DNA from: Betaproteobacteria bacterium
Lineage (GTDB): Bacteria > Pseudomonadota > Gammaproteobacteria > Burkholderiales > Usitatibacteraceae
Assembly (NCBI GenBank): GCA_016791265.1
Contig: JAEUMY010000004.1
Coordinates: forward strand, 62,001-126,000
Direction: 5' to 3'
Length of the DNA: 64,000 nucleotides
Shown here: positions 57,034-64,000 of the stretch, piece after piece
Numbering within the stretch: the first letter of the stretch is position 1
How the letters are laid out: the number at the start of each line of letters is the position of its first letter
Program-made: the position numbers and the translations under genes
Notes under the pieces: model-generated
The model's database searches: none
Seen by the model: the letters and a program-made list of their open reading frames with translations, nothing else
What the model was told of the DNA's origin: nothing

Positions 57034-58059
57034 TCAGGTCTTGCTCCCTTCGCCGCGCGCGAGTCGGGCGAGCAGCACTTTCGAGAAGGCGAGAACGACG
57101 AACGTGATGAAGAACAGGATCAATCCCAGCTCCATCAGGGCGGCCGCGTGCAGCCCAGGCGACGCTTCGGCGAACTCGTTGGCCAGCGCCGAGGTGATGC
57201 TGTTTCCGGGCGCGTACAACGACACGCTGTCCAGGAAGTTGGTGTTGCCGATCACGAAGGTCACGGCCATGGTCTCACCCAGCGCACGGCCCAGGCCCAG
57301 CATGATTCCGCCCACCACGCCGACCTTGGTGTAGGGCCAGACGACGTTCCAGACGACTTCCCAGGTGGTCGCCCCCAGACCATAGGCGGACTCCTTGAGC
57401 ATGGGAGGCGTGACCTCGAACACGTCCCGCATCACTGCGGCGATGAAGGGAATGATCATGATCGCCAGGATGATGCCCGCGCAGAGCAAGCCAATGCCGA
57501 TGGGCGGCCCCGCCACCAGCGCGCCAAGACCGGGCAGCTTGCCGACGGTCGCCGACAGAAACGGCTGCACGTATTTTGAAAAGATCGGCACGAAGACGAG
57601 CAAGCCCCACATGCCGTAGACGATGCTCGGGATCGCCGCCAGCAGCTCAATGGCCGTACCCAGCGGACGGCGCAACCAGATTGGCGATAGCTCGGTGAGA
57701 AACAGCGCGATCCCGAAGCTGACCGGCACCGCGATGATAAGCGCGATGAGCGATGTCATGATCGTGCCGTAGATGGGCACCAGGGCGCCGAAATTCTCAG
57801 CGGGCGGGTTCCACTCGCTGGTCCACAGGAACGCGAGGCCAAACTTCTGGATGGACGGCCAGGACGCCACGACCAGTGAAATGATGATGCCGCCCAAGAG
57901 CAGCAGCGTCATCACTGCGAATATTCGCGTGGCGTTGAAGAACAGGATGTCGCCCAGCTTGCTCTTCTTTCGCACGCTTCCCCCTCCGGACTGAGTGCTC
58001 GCGGTCGCTGCCGCCCCATCCGCGATGGATGCCAAGGCGCCTGGTTGTTGTGGGCTCAT
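57034..58059 (-). CDS. pstC: Phosphate ABC transporter permease PstC
   Basis: 341 residues from the ATG at 58059; the frame also opens at a TTG three codons upstream. Six helices and the permease loop [20 protein letters not shown]. The first 35 residues are Ala- and Ser-rich and cytoplasmic. The iterated palindrome encodes residues at the start of the first helix. Confidence 0.96.
   Translation of the reverse strand: MSPQQPGALASIADGAAATASTQSGGGSVRKKSKLGDILFFNATRIFAVMTLLLLGGIIISLVVASWPSIQKFGLAFLWTSEWNPPAENFGALVPIYGTIMTSLIALIIAVPVSFGIALFLTELSPIWLRRPLGTAIELLAAIPSIVYGMWGLLVFVPIFSKYVQPFLSATVGKLPGLGALVAGPPIGIGLLCAGIILAIMIIPFIAAVMRDVFEVTPPMLKESAYGLGATTWEVVWNVVWPYTKVGVVGGIMLGLGRALGETMAVTFVIGNTNFLDSVSLYAPGNSITSALANEFAEASPGLHAAALMELGLILFFITFVVLAFSKVLLARLARGEGSKT
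57917..57928. repeat. Iterated palindrome, copy 25
   Basis: In pstC, read as RIFA ([11 protein letters not shown]), at the mouth of the first membrane helix. Confidence 0.97.
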
Positions 58060-58122
58060 ATTGTCCAAGAAGGAAGCTGCCGGCTCAAGTGGAGCCGGCA
58101 GATGGGAGGGAATGGGCGAAAC

Positions 58123-59163
58123 TTACTTCCAGATGGCCTTGCCGCCGCCATCCTTGATCTGGGCGACCCAGTAGGCGCGGATCTGCTTCTTCACGTCATC
58201 CGGGAAGGGCACGTAGTCGAGGTCGATGGCCAGCTTGTCGCCGTTGGTGTAGGCCCAGTCGAAGAACTTGAGCACTTCCAGCGCCGACGCGGGCTTGTCT
58301 TGCTTGGTGTGCATCAGGATGAACGTGGCACCTGTGATGGGCCACGCGTCCTTGCCCGGCTGTTCCGTCAGCACGATGCCAAAATTGTTCTTCGCCCACT
58401 CGGCGCCGGCGGCGGCGGCCTTGAAGGTCAGGTCATCGGGCTGCACGAAGTTCCCGGCCTGATTGCGCATCTGGGTGTGGATCAGCTTGTTCTGCTTGGC
58501 GTAGGCATACTCGACGTAGCCGATGGAGTTGGGAATGCGCTGCACGAACGCGGCGACACCTTCATTGCCCTTGCCGCCGAGACCGATGGGCCACTGTACA
58601 GCCGTGCCATCACCGACCTTGGTCTTCCACTCGGCGTTCACCTTGGACAGATAGTTGGTGAAAATGAAGGTGGTGCCAGAGCCGTCCGCGCGACGCACGA
58701 CCGCGATGTCGGTGCCGGGCAGATTCACGCCGGGGTTCAGATCGGCGATGGCCTTGTCATTCCACTTGGTGATCTTGCCAAGATAGATGTCGCCCAAGAC
58801 CTGGCCGGTGAGCTTCATCTTGCCGGGGGCCACACCTTGCAGATTCACCACGGGCACCACACCACCGATGACGGTCGGAAACTGGATCAGACCATTCTTC
58901 TCCAGATCAGCCGGTGTCATCACGCCGTCGGACGCGCCGAAGTCGACCGTCTTGGCATTGATTTGGCGAATGCCGCCGCCGGAACCGATGGATTGATAGT
59001 TCAACTTGTGACCGGTGGCCTTCTGATAGGCCTCGGCCCACTTGGCGTAGATCGGAGCGGGGAATGTCGCACCGGCACCAGTGATTTCAGCAGCTTGCAC
59101 GGCGGGTGCCGCGGCGATGATGGCCGATGCAGCGGCCAGCTTCAAGAAGGAACGCAGATTCAT
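58123..59163 (-). CDS. pstS: Phosphate-binding protein PstS
   Basis: 346 residues with a signal peptide ([16 protein letters not shown]). Periplasmic phosphate binder: [38 protein letters not shown] and [16 protein letters not shown] carry the binding-site residues. AGGAG precedes the ATG. The upstream region holds a Pho box, so expression should rise under phosphate starvation. Confidence 0.97.
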   Translation of the reverse strand: MNLRSFLKLAAASAIIAAAPAVQAAEITGAGATFPAPIYAKWAEAYQKATGHKLNYQSIGSGGGIRQINAKTVDFGASDGVMTPADLEKNGLIQFPTVIGGVVPVVNLQGVAPGKMKLTGQVLGDIYLGKITKWNDKAIADLNPGVNLPGTDIAVVRRADGSGTTFIFTNYLSKVNAEWKTKVGDGTAVQWPIGLGGKGNEGVAAFVQRIPNSIGYVEYAYAKQNKLIHTQMRNQAGNFVQPDDLTFKAAAAGAEWAKNNFGIVLTEQPGKDAWPITGATFILMHTKQDKPASALEVLKFFDWAYTNGDKLAIDLDYVPFPDDVKKQIRAYWVAQIKDGGGKAIWK

Positions 59164-59215
59164 CTCTAACTCCTGTGACGGGATGGACTCTTGATGTCCG
59201 CGAAGTCTAGAGCGG

Positions 59216-59237
59216 CTTTATGACACCTCCGTGACAG
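59216..59237 (-). promoter_or_regulatory. Pho box upstream of pstS
   Basis: Read on the minus strand: CTGTCAC-GGAG-GTGTCAT-AAAG, two 7-bp CTGTCAT-like repeats four bases apart, the arrangement bound by PhoB. It lies 53-74 bases before the pstS start. A further CTGTCAT on the plus strand (59239-59245) points toward arsR. Confidence 0.7.
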
Positions 59238-59294
59238 GCTGTCATAAACATTGGGGGGGCTGGCCAAAAGAAATTTCCTGTTTGGGCTTGATGA

Positions 59295-59328
59295 TTCCAT
59301 ATTATTTCCATATTATTGGAAATATGGA
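59295..59328. promoter_or_regulatory. Likely ArsR operator over the arsR start
   Basis: TTCCATATTAT occurs twice in tandem (59295-59305 and 59306-59316), and TCCATATT (59307-59314) pairs with AATATGGA (59321-59328) across a 6-bp spacer. The inverted repeat covers the ribosome-binding site and start codon of arsR, a fitting place for autorepression. Confidence 0.6.
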
Positions 59329-59680
59329 TTCAAAAGCCGCCGTCACCGCTTTGGCTGGTCTTGCCCAGCCCACCCGCCTCGCCATCTTCCGCTTGCTGGT
59401 GGAGGCCGGCCCTGAGGGTTTGTCCGCAGGCCGCATCGGCGAGAGCCTGGGTTTGGCCCCCGCCACGCTGTCCTTCCACTTGAAGGAGCTGAGCCATGCC
59501 GGCCTCTTGGAATCGAAAAGCGAGGGCCGCTTCGTGATCTACTCCGCGCGCTTCGACGCCATGAACGCGCTCATTGAATACCTCACCGAAAACTGTTGCG
59601 GCGGTTCGACCTGCTGCGACCCCGTGCCGCTGGTCAGTGAAACCGTGGCGTCCATTCCCCCCAAAAGGAGAGCCTCATGA
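59324..59680 (+). CDS. arsR: ArsR family transcriptional repressor
   Basis: 118 residues from the ATG at 59324. Winged-helix metalloregulator (LAQPTRLAIFRLLVEAG, then LGLAPATLSFHLKELSHAGL as recognition helix). The canonical ELCVCDL arsenic site is absent; instead four cysteines stand at the C-terminus (Cys91, Cys92, Cys97, Cys98 in NCCGGSTCCD), similar to the C-terminal site of the Acidithiobacillus type. It should release the operator on binding As(III) or methyl-As(III). First gene of the ars cluster; overlaps arsI by four bases. Confidence 0.92.
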   Translation: MDSKAAVTALAGLAQPTRLAIFRLLVEAGPEGLSAGRIGESLGLAPATLSFHLKELSHAGLLESKSEGRFVIYSARFDAMNALIEYLTENCCGGSTCCDPVPLVSETVASIPPKRRAS

Positions 59681-60144
59681 ACCGATTCCATGTGCATGTT
59701 TCAGTGTCCGATCTGGATGCGAATATTCGCTTCTACTCTTCCGTCTTCGGCATGCCGCCGACAGTGCGAAAGGACGACTACGCCAAATGGATGGTCGAGG
59801 ACCCGCGTATCAACTTCGCCATTTCCGCGCGCGGCGGCAAGGAAGGCATCAATCACATGGGCATCCAGGTCGACACGCCGGAAGAATTGGCGGCGCTGCG
59901 CTCGCGTGCCGCCTCCGCCGCACTTGCGCTGCAGGATGAGAAGAACGCGCGCTGCTGCTACGCGCTTTCCGACAAATACTGGCTGACAGATCCACAAGGC
60001 ATCGCCTGGGAAACCTATCAGACCCTGGACGAGATTCCGGTCTTCGGCGCTGCGGAGGAAACGGGCCAAACCCAAGCCGCTTGCTGCGCGCCGCGCGCGA
60101 CCGCACCAGCCACCGACGCAGCGCCCGCAAAGTGCTGCGGCTGA
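59677..60144 (+). CDS. arsI: ArsI-type C-As lyase (VOC family)
   Basis: 155 residues. ArsI splits the carbon-arsenic bond of methyl-As(III) or aromatic arsenicals using Fe(II) and oxygen. The metal ligands fit His5, His60 (INHMGIQ) and Glu112 (WETYQT); the substrate-binding vicinal cysteines are Cys93-Cys94 in ARCCYAL. The C-terminal tail has more cysteines (QAACCAPR, AKCCG). CadI-type names are used for the same family. Copy 26 of the palindrome is near the start. Confidence 0.88.
   Translation: MNRFHVHVSVSDLDANIRFYSSVFGMPPTVRKDDYAKWMVEDPRINFAISARGGKEGINHMGIQVDTPEELAALRSRAASAALALQDEKNARCCYALSDKYWLTDPQGIAWETYQTLDEIPVFGAAEETGQTQAACCAPRATAPATDAAPAKCCG
59719..59730. repeat. Iterated palindrome, copy 26
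   Basis: In arsI, read as ANIR (LDANIRFYSSV). Confidence 0.97.
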
Positions 60145-60166
60145 ACACACCTGCGTCTGTCGCATT

Positions 60167-60178
60167 GCGAATATTCGC
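60167..60178. repeat. Iterated palindrome, copy 27
   Basis: Between arsI and the MFS gene; extended to CGCAT...ATGCG arms (60161-60184) with one mismatched pair. Could attenuate or process the ars transcript. Confidence 0.95.
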
Positions 60179-60220
60179 GATGCGGCGAGTCGCGCTCGGC
60201 CTCCATCGGGGCCGCGTCCC

Positions 60221-61420
60221 TTGAACTTGCCAGTGCGTGTGGGCCTGCTGGGTCTGGCGCAGATCTGCGCCTGGGGGTCGCTCTACTACACGCTGGGCAT
60301 TCTCAGCCCAGCCATCGCGCAAGAAACGGGCACCAGTGAAGGTCTGATCTTCGGCGCGTTTTCCGCAGGCTTGCTGATCGCGGGACTGATCGCGCCCCGC
60401 GTCGGCAAGCTGATCGACCGGCAGGGCGCACGGCCGGTGCTGGCCTGCGGATCGGTGTGCGCCGCCATCGCGCTCGCCATGCTGGCTTCGGCCCAAGGTC
60501 CTTGGACCATCGTGGCGGCCTGGCTGGTCGGAGGTTTCGCCTTCGCCGCCACGTTGTATGACGCCGCTTTCGCAGCATTGAATCAACTCACGCGTGAGCA
60601 CTACCGCCGCGCGGTGACCGGTCTGACCCTGTTTGGTGGATTCGCGTCGACCGTCTTCTGGCCGCTCACCCACGCATTGCAGAACGCGCTGGGCTGGCGG
60701 GAGACGCTGTGGCTGTATGCGGCCATGCATCTGTTCCTGACTGCGCCACTGCACTGGTTCACGCTGCCGCGCGTGCGGACAGATGCATCCGGTGGCAATC
60801 CGCCTGATGCCGCTGGCACCCCTGCACCACCGGCCGAGCCCGCACCGCATCCCGCATTCTTCTGGCTTGCGACAAGCTTCGCGTTGGGCAGCGCGGTGGT
60901 CGCAGTGGTGGGCGTTCACATGGTGGGATTGCTCACCGGCACGGGCCTCGCGCGCGAGGCCGCCGTGCTGGCCGCGATGGCCATGGGGCCGGCGCAAGTG
61001 GTGGGCCGCGTGGTCGAAATCACGCTCTTGAAACATTTGTCCGCCAGCCGCATTGGCCTCATGGCGCTGGGGGCCATGCTCTTGAGCCTCGTGCTGTTGG
61101 TGATCCTGCCGGCCTGGTTATGGGTCGCGTGGCTCTTCGTCGTGCTTTATGGGCTGGGCAACGGCGTCCTCACCATCGTGCGTGGCTCCGCACCTGCTGA
61201 ATTGATGGGGCACGCGCGGCTCGGCTACACGCTCGGCCGGCTGTCGCGACCCGCGACCATCGCCAAGGCGCTTGCGCCCGGACTCTTCGCATGGCTCATC
61301 GGCGGCGGCGTTTCGCAAGACACGGCGTTGCTCGGCGTGGCCTTGCTGGCTGCTGGGGCCCTCATATCGCTGCATCTGGCCGCGAAGACGGCGGCTCTTA
61401 CGCCGGCACTTTCCAGCTAA
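60221..61420 (+). CDS. MFS transporter of the arsenic cluster
   Basis: 399 residues, about 12 membrane helices (VRVGLLGLAQICAWGSLYYT at the start). The major facilitator A-motif loop appears as GKLIDRQGARPVL. The start is a TTG at 60221; no upstream ATG gives a better start. Placed between arsI and arsC, it probably exports an arsenical, perhaps an ArsI product or an organoarsenical, but the sequence does not show the substrate. It is not ArsB or Acr3. Confidence 0.8.
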   Translation: MNLPVRVGLLGLAQICAWGSLYYTLGILSPAIAQETGTSEGLIFGAFSAGLLIAGLIAPRVGKLIDRQGARPVLACGSVCAAIALAMLASAQGPWTIVAAWLVGGFAFAATLYDAAFAALNQLTREHYRRAVTGLTLFGGFASTVFWPLTHALQNALGWRETLWLYAAMHLFLTAPLHWFTLPRVRTDASGGNPPDAAGTPAPPAEPAPHPAFFWLATSFALGSAVVAVVGVHMVGLLTGTGLAREAAVLAAMAMGPAQVVGRVVEITLLKHLSASRIGLMALGAMLLSLVLLVILPAWLWVAWLFVVLYGLGNGVLTIVRGSAPAELMGHARLGYTLGRLSRPATIAKALAPGLFAWLIGGGVSQDTALLGVALLAAGALISLHLAAKTAALTPALSS

Positions 61421-61477
61421 CACCGCACTTCACAAGCAATCATTGTTCTTTCCTTCACTTCTCTCCTGGAGCGCCTC

Positions 61478-61969
61478 ATGTCAAAAACCTACAACGTTCT
61501 CTTTCTCTGCACCGCCAATTCCGCCCGCAGCATCATGGCCGAAGGATTGCTCAACAAGCTGGGCCAGGGCCGCTTCCGCGGATTCTCCGCAGGCAGCCAT
61601 CCTGGCGGCAAGGTCAACCCCTTCGCCATTGAAATGCTGCAACGCGCGCAGTGTCCGGTGAACGAGCTGCGCAGCAAGGACTGGGATGAATTCGCCAATC
61701 CGGACTCGCCGAAGATGGACATCATCATCACCGTCTGCGACAACGCGGCGGGCGAGGTCTGCCCCGTTTGGCCCGGCCACCCGGCCACCGCGCACTGGGG
61801 TTATCCGGACCCGGCGGCGGCCGAAGGCGATGACAACGCCAAGCGCGACGCCTTTGCCCACGTCTTCGAGCAGATCAGGTTCCGCATCCAAATGCTGGTG
61901 AATCTGCCGGTGGACAAGCTGGACCATCTGGCGCTCAGCACGGAACTCAAGTCCATCGCGAAGGCATGA
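61478..61969 (+). CDS. arsC: Arsenate reductase, low-molecular-weight phosphatase type
   Basis: 163 residues. Reduces arsenate to arsenite. The phosphatase-like P-loop is CTANSARS with Cys11 and Arg17, and later cysteines in TVCDNAAGEVCPVW can relay the disulfide. DPAAAEGDD carries the general-acid aspartate. Overlaps the next open frame at ATGA, but the aquaporin start is probably a few codons further on. Confidence 0.93.
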   Translation: MSKTYNVLFLCTANSARSIMAEGLLNKLGQGRFRGFSAGSHPGGKVNPFAIEMLQRAQCPVNELRSKDWDEFANPDSPKMDIIITVCDNAAGEVCPVWPGHPATAHWGYPDPAAAEGDDNAKRDAFAHVFEQIRFRIQMLVNLPVDKLDHLALSTELKSIAKA

Positions 61970-61983
61970 CATTGGAGAAGAGC

Positions 61984-62658
61984 ATGCAGCGAATATTCGC
62001 AAGCGAAACACTGGGCAGCGCGCTCCTGCTCGCCGTTGTTGTCGGCTCGGGCATCATGGGCGAGAGCCTGGCGCAGGGCAACGCCGCCGTCGCGCTCGTC
62101 GCCAACAGTCTCGCCACGGGCGCGGCCCTGGTCGTGTTGATCTGGGTCTTTGGCCCACTGTCCGGTGCGCACTTCAACCCGGCCGTCTCGCTGGTGTTCT
62201 GGTGGCGCGGAGAGTTTGATGCGCAGAGTCTCGCGTTGCGCTGCACGGCCCAGCTAGCCGGCGCGGTCGCGGGTGTGCTGCTGGCGCATGCCATGTTCGA
62301 TCTGAACCTCATCCAGCCCGGCATCAAGGTACGCACGGGGATGGGGCAGTGGATCAGCGAAGGCGTGGCGACCTTTGGTCTCCTGCTCGTGATTCTGGCC
62401 TGCGTGCGCCGCAATACGAATGCCGTCGCGGTCGCGGTCGGCCTCTACATCACGGCGGCGTACTGGTTCACGGCATCCACTTCGTTCGCCAATCCGGCGG
62501 TGACTCTGGCGCGAAGTCTTACGACGACATTCGCCGGGATTCGTCTGGCCGACGTCGCACCCTTCGTCGCGGCACAGGTTGCGGGTGCTTGGCTGGCGTG
62601 GCGCGTTGAGCGTTGGTTCGCGGCGGACCCATCATCGCCCGGAATGTCACAAAACTGA
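61984..62658 (+). CDS. aqpS: Aquaglyceroporin-like channel (AqpS type)
   Basis: 224 residues from the ATG at 61984, which follows GGAGAAG by five bases; an ATG at 61966 overlapping the arsC stop is the alternative. Six helices and both channel motifs are visible: HFNPAVSL and FANPAVTLARSL. Next to arsC, such channels let arsenite flow out of the cell, as described for Sinorhizobium AqpS. The iterated palindrome forms codons 2-6 of the gene. Confidence 0.88.
   Translation: MQRIFASETLGSALLLAVVVGSGIMGESLAQGNAAVALVANSLATGAALVVLIWVFGPLSGAHFNPAVSLVFWWRGEFDAQSLALRCTAQLAGAVAGVLLAHAMFDLNLIQPGIKVRTGMGQWISEGVATFGLLLVILACVRRNTNAVAVAVGLYITAAYWFTASTSFANPAVTLARSLTTTFAGIRLADVAPFVAAQVAGAWLAWRVERWFAADPSSPGMSQN
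61989..62000. repeat. Iterated palindrome, copy 28
   Basis: Codons 2-6 of aqpS (MQ-RIFA), only three bases after the start codon. Confidence 0.97.
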
Positions 62659-62751
62659 CATGGGTGCCTGACATCATTTGCGACTTGCTGGCGCGACTCA
62701 GTGCTTCGTGTTCCAGCCGCTCCCTTCGCAAATCCTGACAGGACACCAAAC

Positions 62752-63087
62752 ATGACCCACCGCACACTTCTCATCACCGTCGCCGCCCTGCTGGCCGTGG
62801 CCGGCTGCGCCGACATGAAAGTCACGCCCAATCCCATGGTTCGCGACACCATTGTGAACAACCCGCCTGCGCCAAACCCCGACGTCGAACTGGTCGCAGC
62901 GGTCAAGTCAGAACTGGCCAGGCAACCTCAATTGAAGGCTGGCCACCTCGACATTTCGGCCAAAGGCGGCGAAGTAACGGTCAAGGGCGATGTGGAAGAC
63001 GGCATGCAGCTCTACCAGATCGGGCTGGCCGTGCAAAAGGTGAAGGGCGTGCGTGCCGTGATCAACGGCATGAATCCGAAGCGCTGA
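62752..63087 (+). CDS. BON domain lipoprotein
   Basis: 111 residues from the ATG at 62752. A lipoprotein signal ends in LAVAGC, so it should be anchored to a membrane facing the periplasm. The rest is one BON domain (VELVAAVKSELARQPQL, then SAKGGEVTVKGDVEDG and VKGVRAVINGM), a lipid- or cell-envelope-binding fold. Role not known; it converges with glmM. Confidence 0.85.
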   Translation: MTHRTLLITVAALLAVAGCADMKVTPNPMVRDTIVNNPPAPNPDVELVAAVKSELARQPQLKAGHLDISAKGGEVTVKGDVEDGMQLYQIGLAVQKVKGVRAVINGMNPKR

Positions 63088-63149
63088 TTCGCTTTTACGG
63101 ACGACTCGACATGCGACAAAGGCGGCCGCGAGCTGCCCTTGTCGTTTCA

Positions 63150-63171
63150 GGCATGACGCCGGCGTCATGCC
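63150..63171. terminator. 22-bp perfect palindrome between convergent BON gene and glmM
   Basis: GGCATGACGCC and its complement, without a loop; it covers the stop codon of glmM (63165-63167). Not related to the iterated palindrome. Possible two-way terminator, without a T run. Confidence 0.5.
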
Positions 63172-64000
63172 GCGCGACGCACCTCGCTCGCGATGGTCTC
63201 GGCAAGACGGCTCACCTGAGCCGCATCGCGGCCTTCCACCATCACGCGGATGACGGGCTCGGTGCCGCTGGCGCGCAGCAGCACGCGCCCGGCGCCATTG
63301 AGCTCGCTTTCCGCCGCGCGGACGGCGTGCTGGATCGCGCTGTTGCCCGCGAAGTCGAGCTTGGTGACGGTGCGCACATTGACCAGCACCTGCGGAAACA
63401 GCGTCAACTCTTGCGAATATTCGCCTAGCGACTGACCGGCGCGTTTCAGCGCCGCCAGCACTTGCAGAGCGGACACGATGCCATCACCCGTGGTGTGGCG
63501 ATCCAGGCAGATGATGTGGCCGGAATTTTCGCCCCCCCAAAGCCAACCCTTTTCGTTCAGCATCTCCAGCACATGGCGGTCACCCACTTTGGCCCGCGCG
63601 AACGACGCACCCAATTTCGCGAATGCCAGCTCGACCGCCAGATTGGTCATGAGCGTGCCGACGACACCACTTCTGGCGCCGCGGGAAAGCTGATCCTTCA
63701 CGATCACGTACAGCAACTGATCGCCATCGAACAGCGTGCCGTCGGCATCCGCCATCATGAGCCGGTCCCCGTCGCCATCCAGCGCGATGCCGAAGTCGGC
63801 TTCGTTGTCAGTCACGGCATGGGCCATGGCTTCCGCATGCGTGGCGCCGCAGCGGTCGTTGATGTTGAGACCGTTGGGCGCAACCCCGATGGGCACGACT
63901 TGCGCACCCAGTTCCTGAAACACGCGCGGTGCCAGGCGATAGCACGCACCGTGCGCCGCATCGACCACAAGCTTGAGACCGCGTAGCGTCTGCTCCTTCG
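63165..64000 (-). CDS. glmM: Phosphoglucosamine mutase, C-terminal part (cut by window edge)
   Basis: The frame runs in from the right edge; about 278 residues are seen. GlmM converts glucosamine-6-phosphate to glucosamine-1-phosphate for cell-wall synthesis. Visible: VVDAAHGACY, the magnesium-binding loop ALDGDGDRLM, GGENSGHIICLD (substrate specificity) and RASGTEPVIRVMVEG at the phosphate-binding end. The active-site serine lies outside. In related bacteria glmM is often followed by pstS; here the ars cluster lies between. Confidence 0.95.
   Translation of the reverse strand, partial: KEQTLRGLKLVVDAAHGACYRLAPRVFQELGAQVVPIGVAPNGLNINDRCGATHAEAMAHAVTDNEADFGIALDGDGDRLMMADADGTLFDGDQLLYVIVKDQLSRGARSGVVGTLMTNLAVELAFAKLGASFARAKVGDRHVLEMLNEKGWLWGGENSGHIICLDRHTTGDGIVSALQVLAALKRAGQSLGEYSQELTLFPQVLVNVRTVTKLDFAGNSAIQHAVRAAESELNGAGRVLLRASGTEPVIRVMVEGRDAAQVSRLAETIASEVRRAA
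63413..63424. repeat. Iterated palindrome, copy 29
   Basis: In glmM, read as G-EYS-Q. Confidence 0.97.

Noticed and set aside
3120..63424. The repeated palindrome as a CRISPR array
   Set aside because: Copies are scattered kilobases apart and lie within genes; there are no regular spacers and no cas genes.
3120..63424. The palindrome as parS partition sites or a single-regulator operator
   Set aside because: It does not match the known parS consensus, and most copies lie within genes far from promoters. A regulator with this many sites in coding DNA would be more like a nucleoid protein, which remains open.
3120..63424. ANIR/RIFA/EYS as conserved protein motifs
   Set aside because: The peptides differ with reading frame while the DNA word is constant, so the signal is in the DNA.
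1..64000. Prophage, insertion sequence or integron
   Set aside because: No transposase, integrase, phage structural gene or terminal inverted repeats were seen.

Overview
The window comes from a GC-rich, aerobic proteobacterium, most likely a betaproteobacterium. The evidence is a complete 14-subunit Nuo complex I operon preceded by the conserved order tpiA-secG-tRNA-Leu, a glmM-pstSCAB neighbourhood, a five-step Hut pathway (HutF plus HutG) and a divergent HutC regulator. No prophage, insertion sequence or CRISPR array was seen. The species cannot be named from the sequence alone.

Layout. 1-2.2 kb: 3' end of a molybdopterin oxidoreductase, then a toxin-antitoxin patch (intact YefM-YoeB with its operator, a frameshifted HicB, an orphan antitoxin-like gene). 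2.3-14.1 kb: histidine utilisation (hutC divergent from hutU; then hutH, hutF, hutI, a helical-repeat gene, hutG), ending in an exported TPR-CHAT protease-like protein. 14.1-18.3 kb: exonuclease, ATP-dependent DNA ligase, methyltransferase-like protein and dgkA in one overlapping operon. 18.4-25.8 kb: a degenerate multidomain signalling protein, a secreted hydrolase, and a small island with a leucine-rich-repeat protein, a Zn-ribbon protein, a frameshifted gene and dispersed repeats. 25.2-37.9 kb: mixed single genes (membrane protein, cell-wall amidase, TPR protein, amino acid permease, TlpA-like thioredoxin, HAD phosphatase, lysyl-endopeptidase-like protease, dipeptide epimerase, DUF1223, glpD, NUDIX). 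38-52.6 kb: nuoN to nuoA, read leftward. 52.7-54 kb: tRNA-Leu(GAG), secG, tpiA. 54-64 kb: a periplasmic binding protein, pstSCAB with a Pho box, an arsenic cluster (arsR-arsI-MFS-arsC-aqpS), a BON lipoprotein and the 3' part of glmM.

The most striking signal is not a gene. The exact 12-bp palindrome GCGAATATTCGC occurs 29 times by my reading, about once per 2.2 kb, where chance predicts about 0.004. It lies in coding and non-coding DNA, is read in all three frames of unrelated proteins (as ANIR 12 times, RIFA 6, EYS 3), and has a pyrimidine before it (27 of 29) and a purine after it (24 of 29). Between genes it often grows into longer perfect palindromes (up to 34 bp) at positions fit for terminators. 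It behaves like the highly iterated palindrome HIP1 of cyanobacteria or like DNA uptake sequences, but with a different sequence. I know of no description of this word.

The genes work together as a set of housekeeping modules: respiration (Nuo, GlpD), histidine catabolism to glutamate and formate, high-affinity phosphate uptake, and arsenic detoxification placed between glmM and pstS, genes that are often neighbours in related bacteria.
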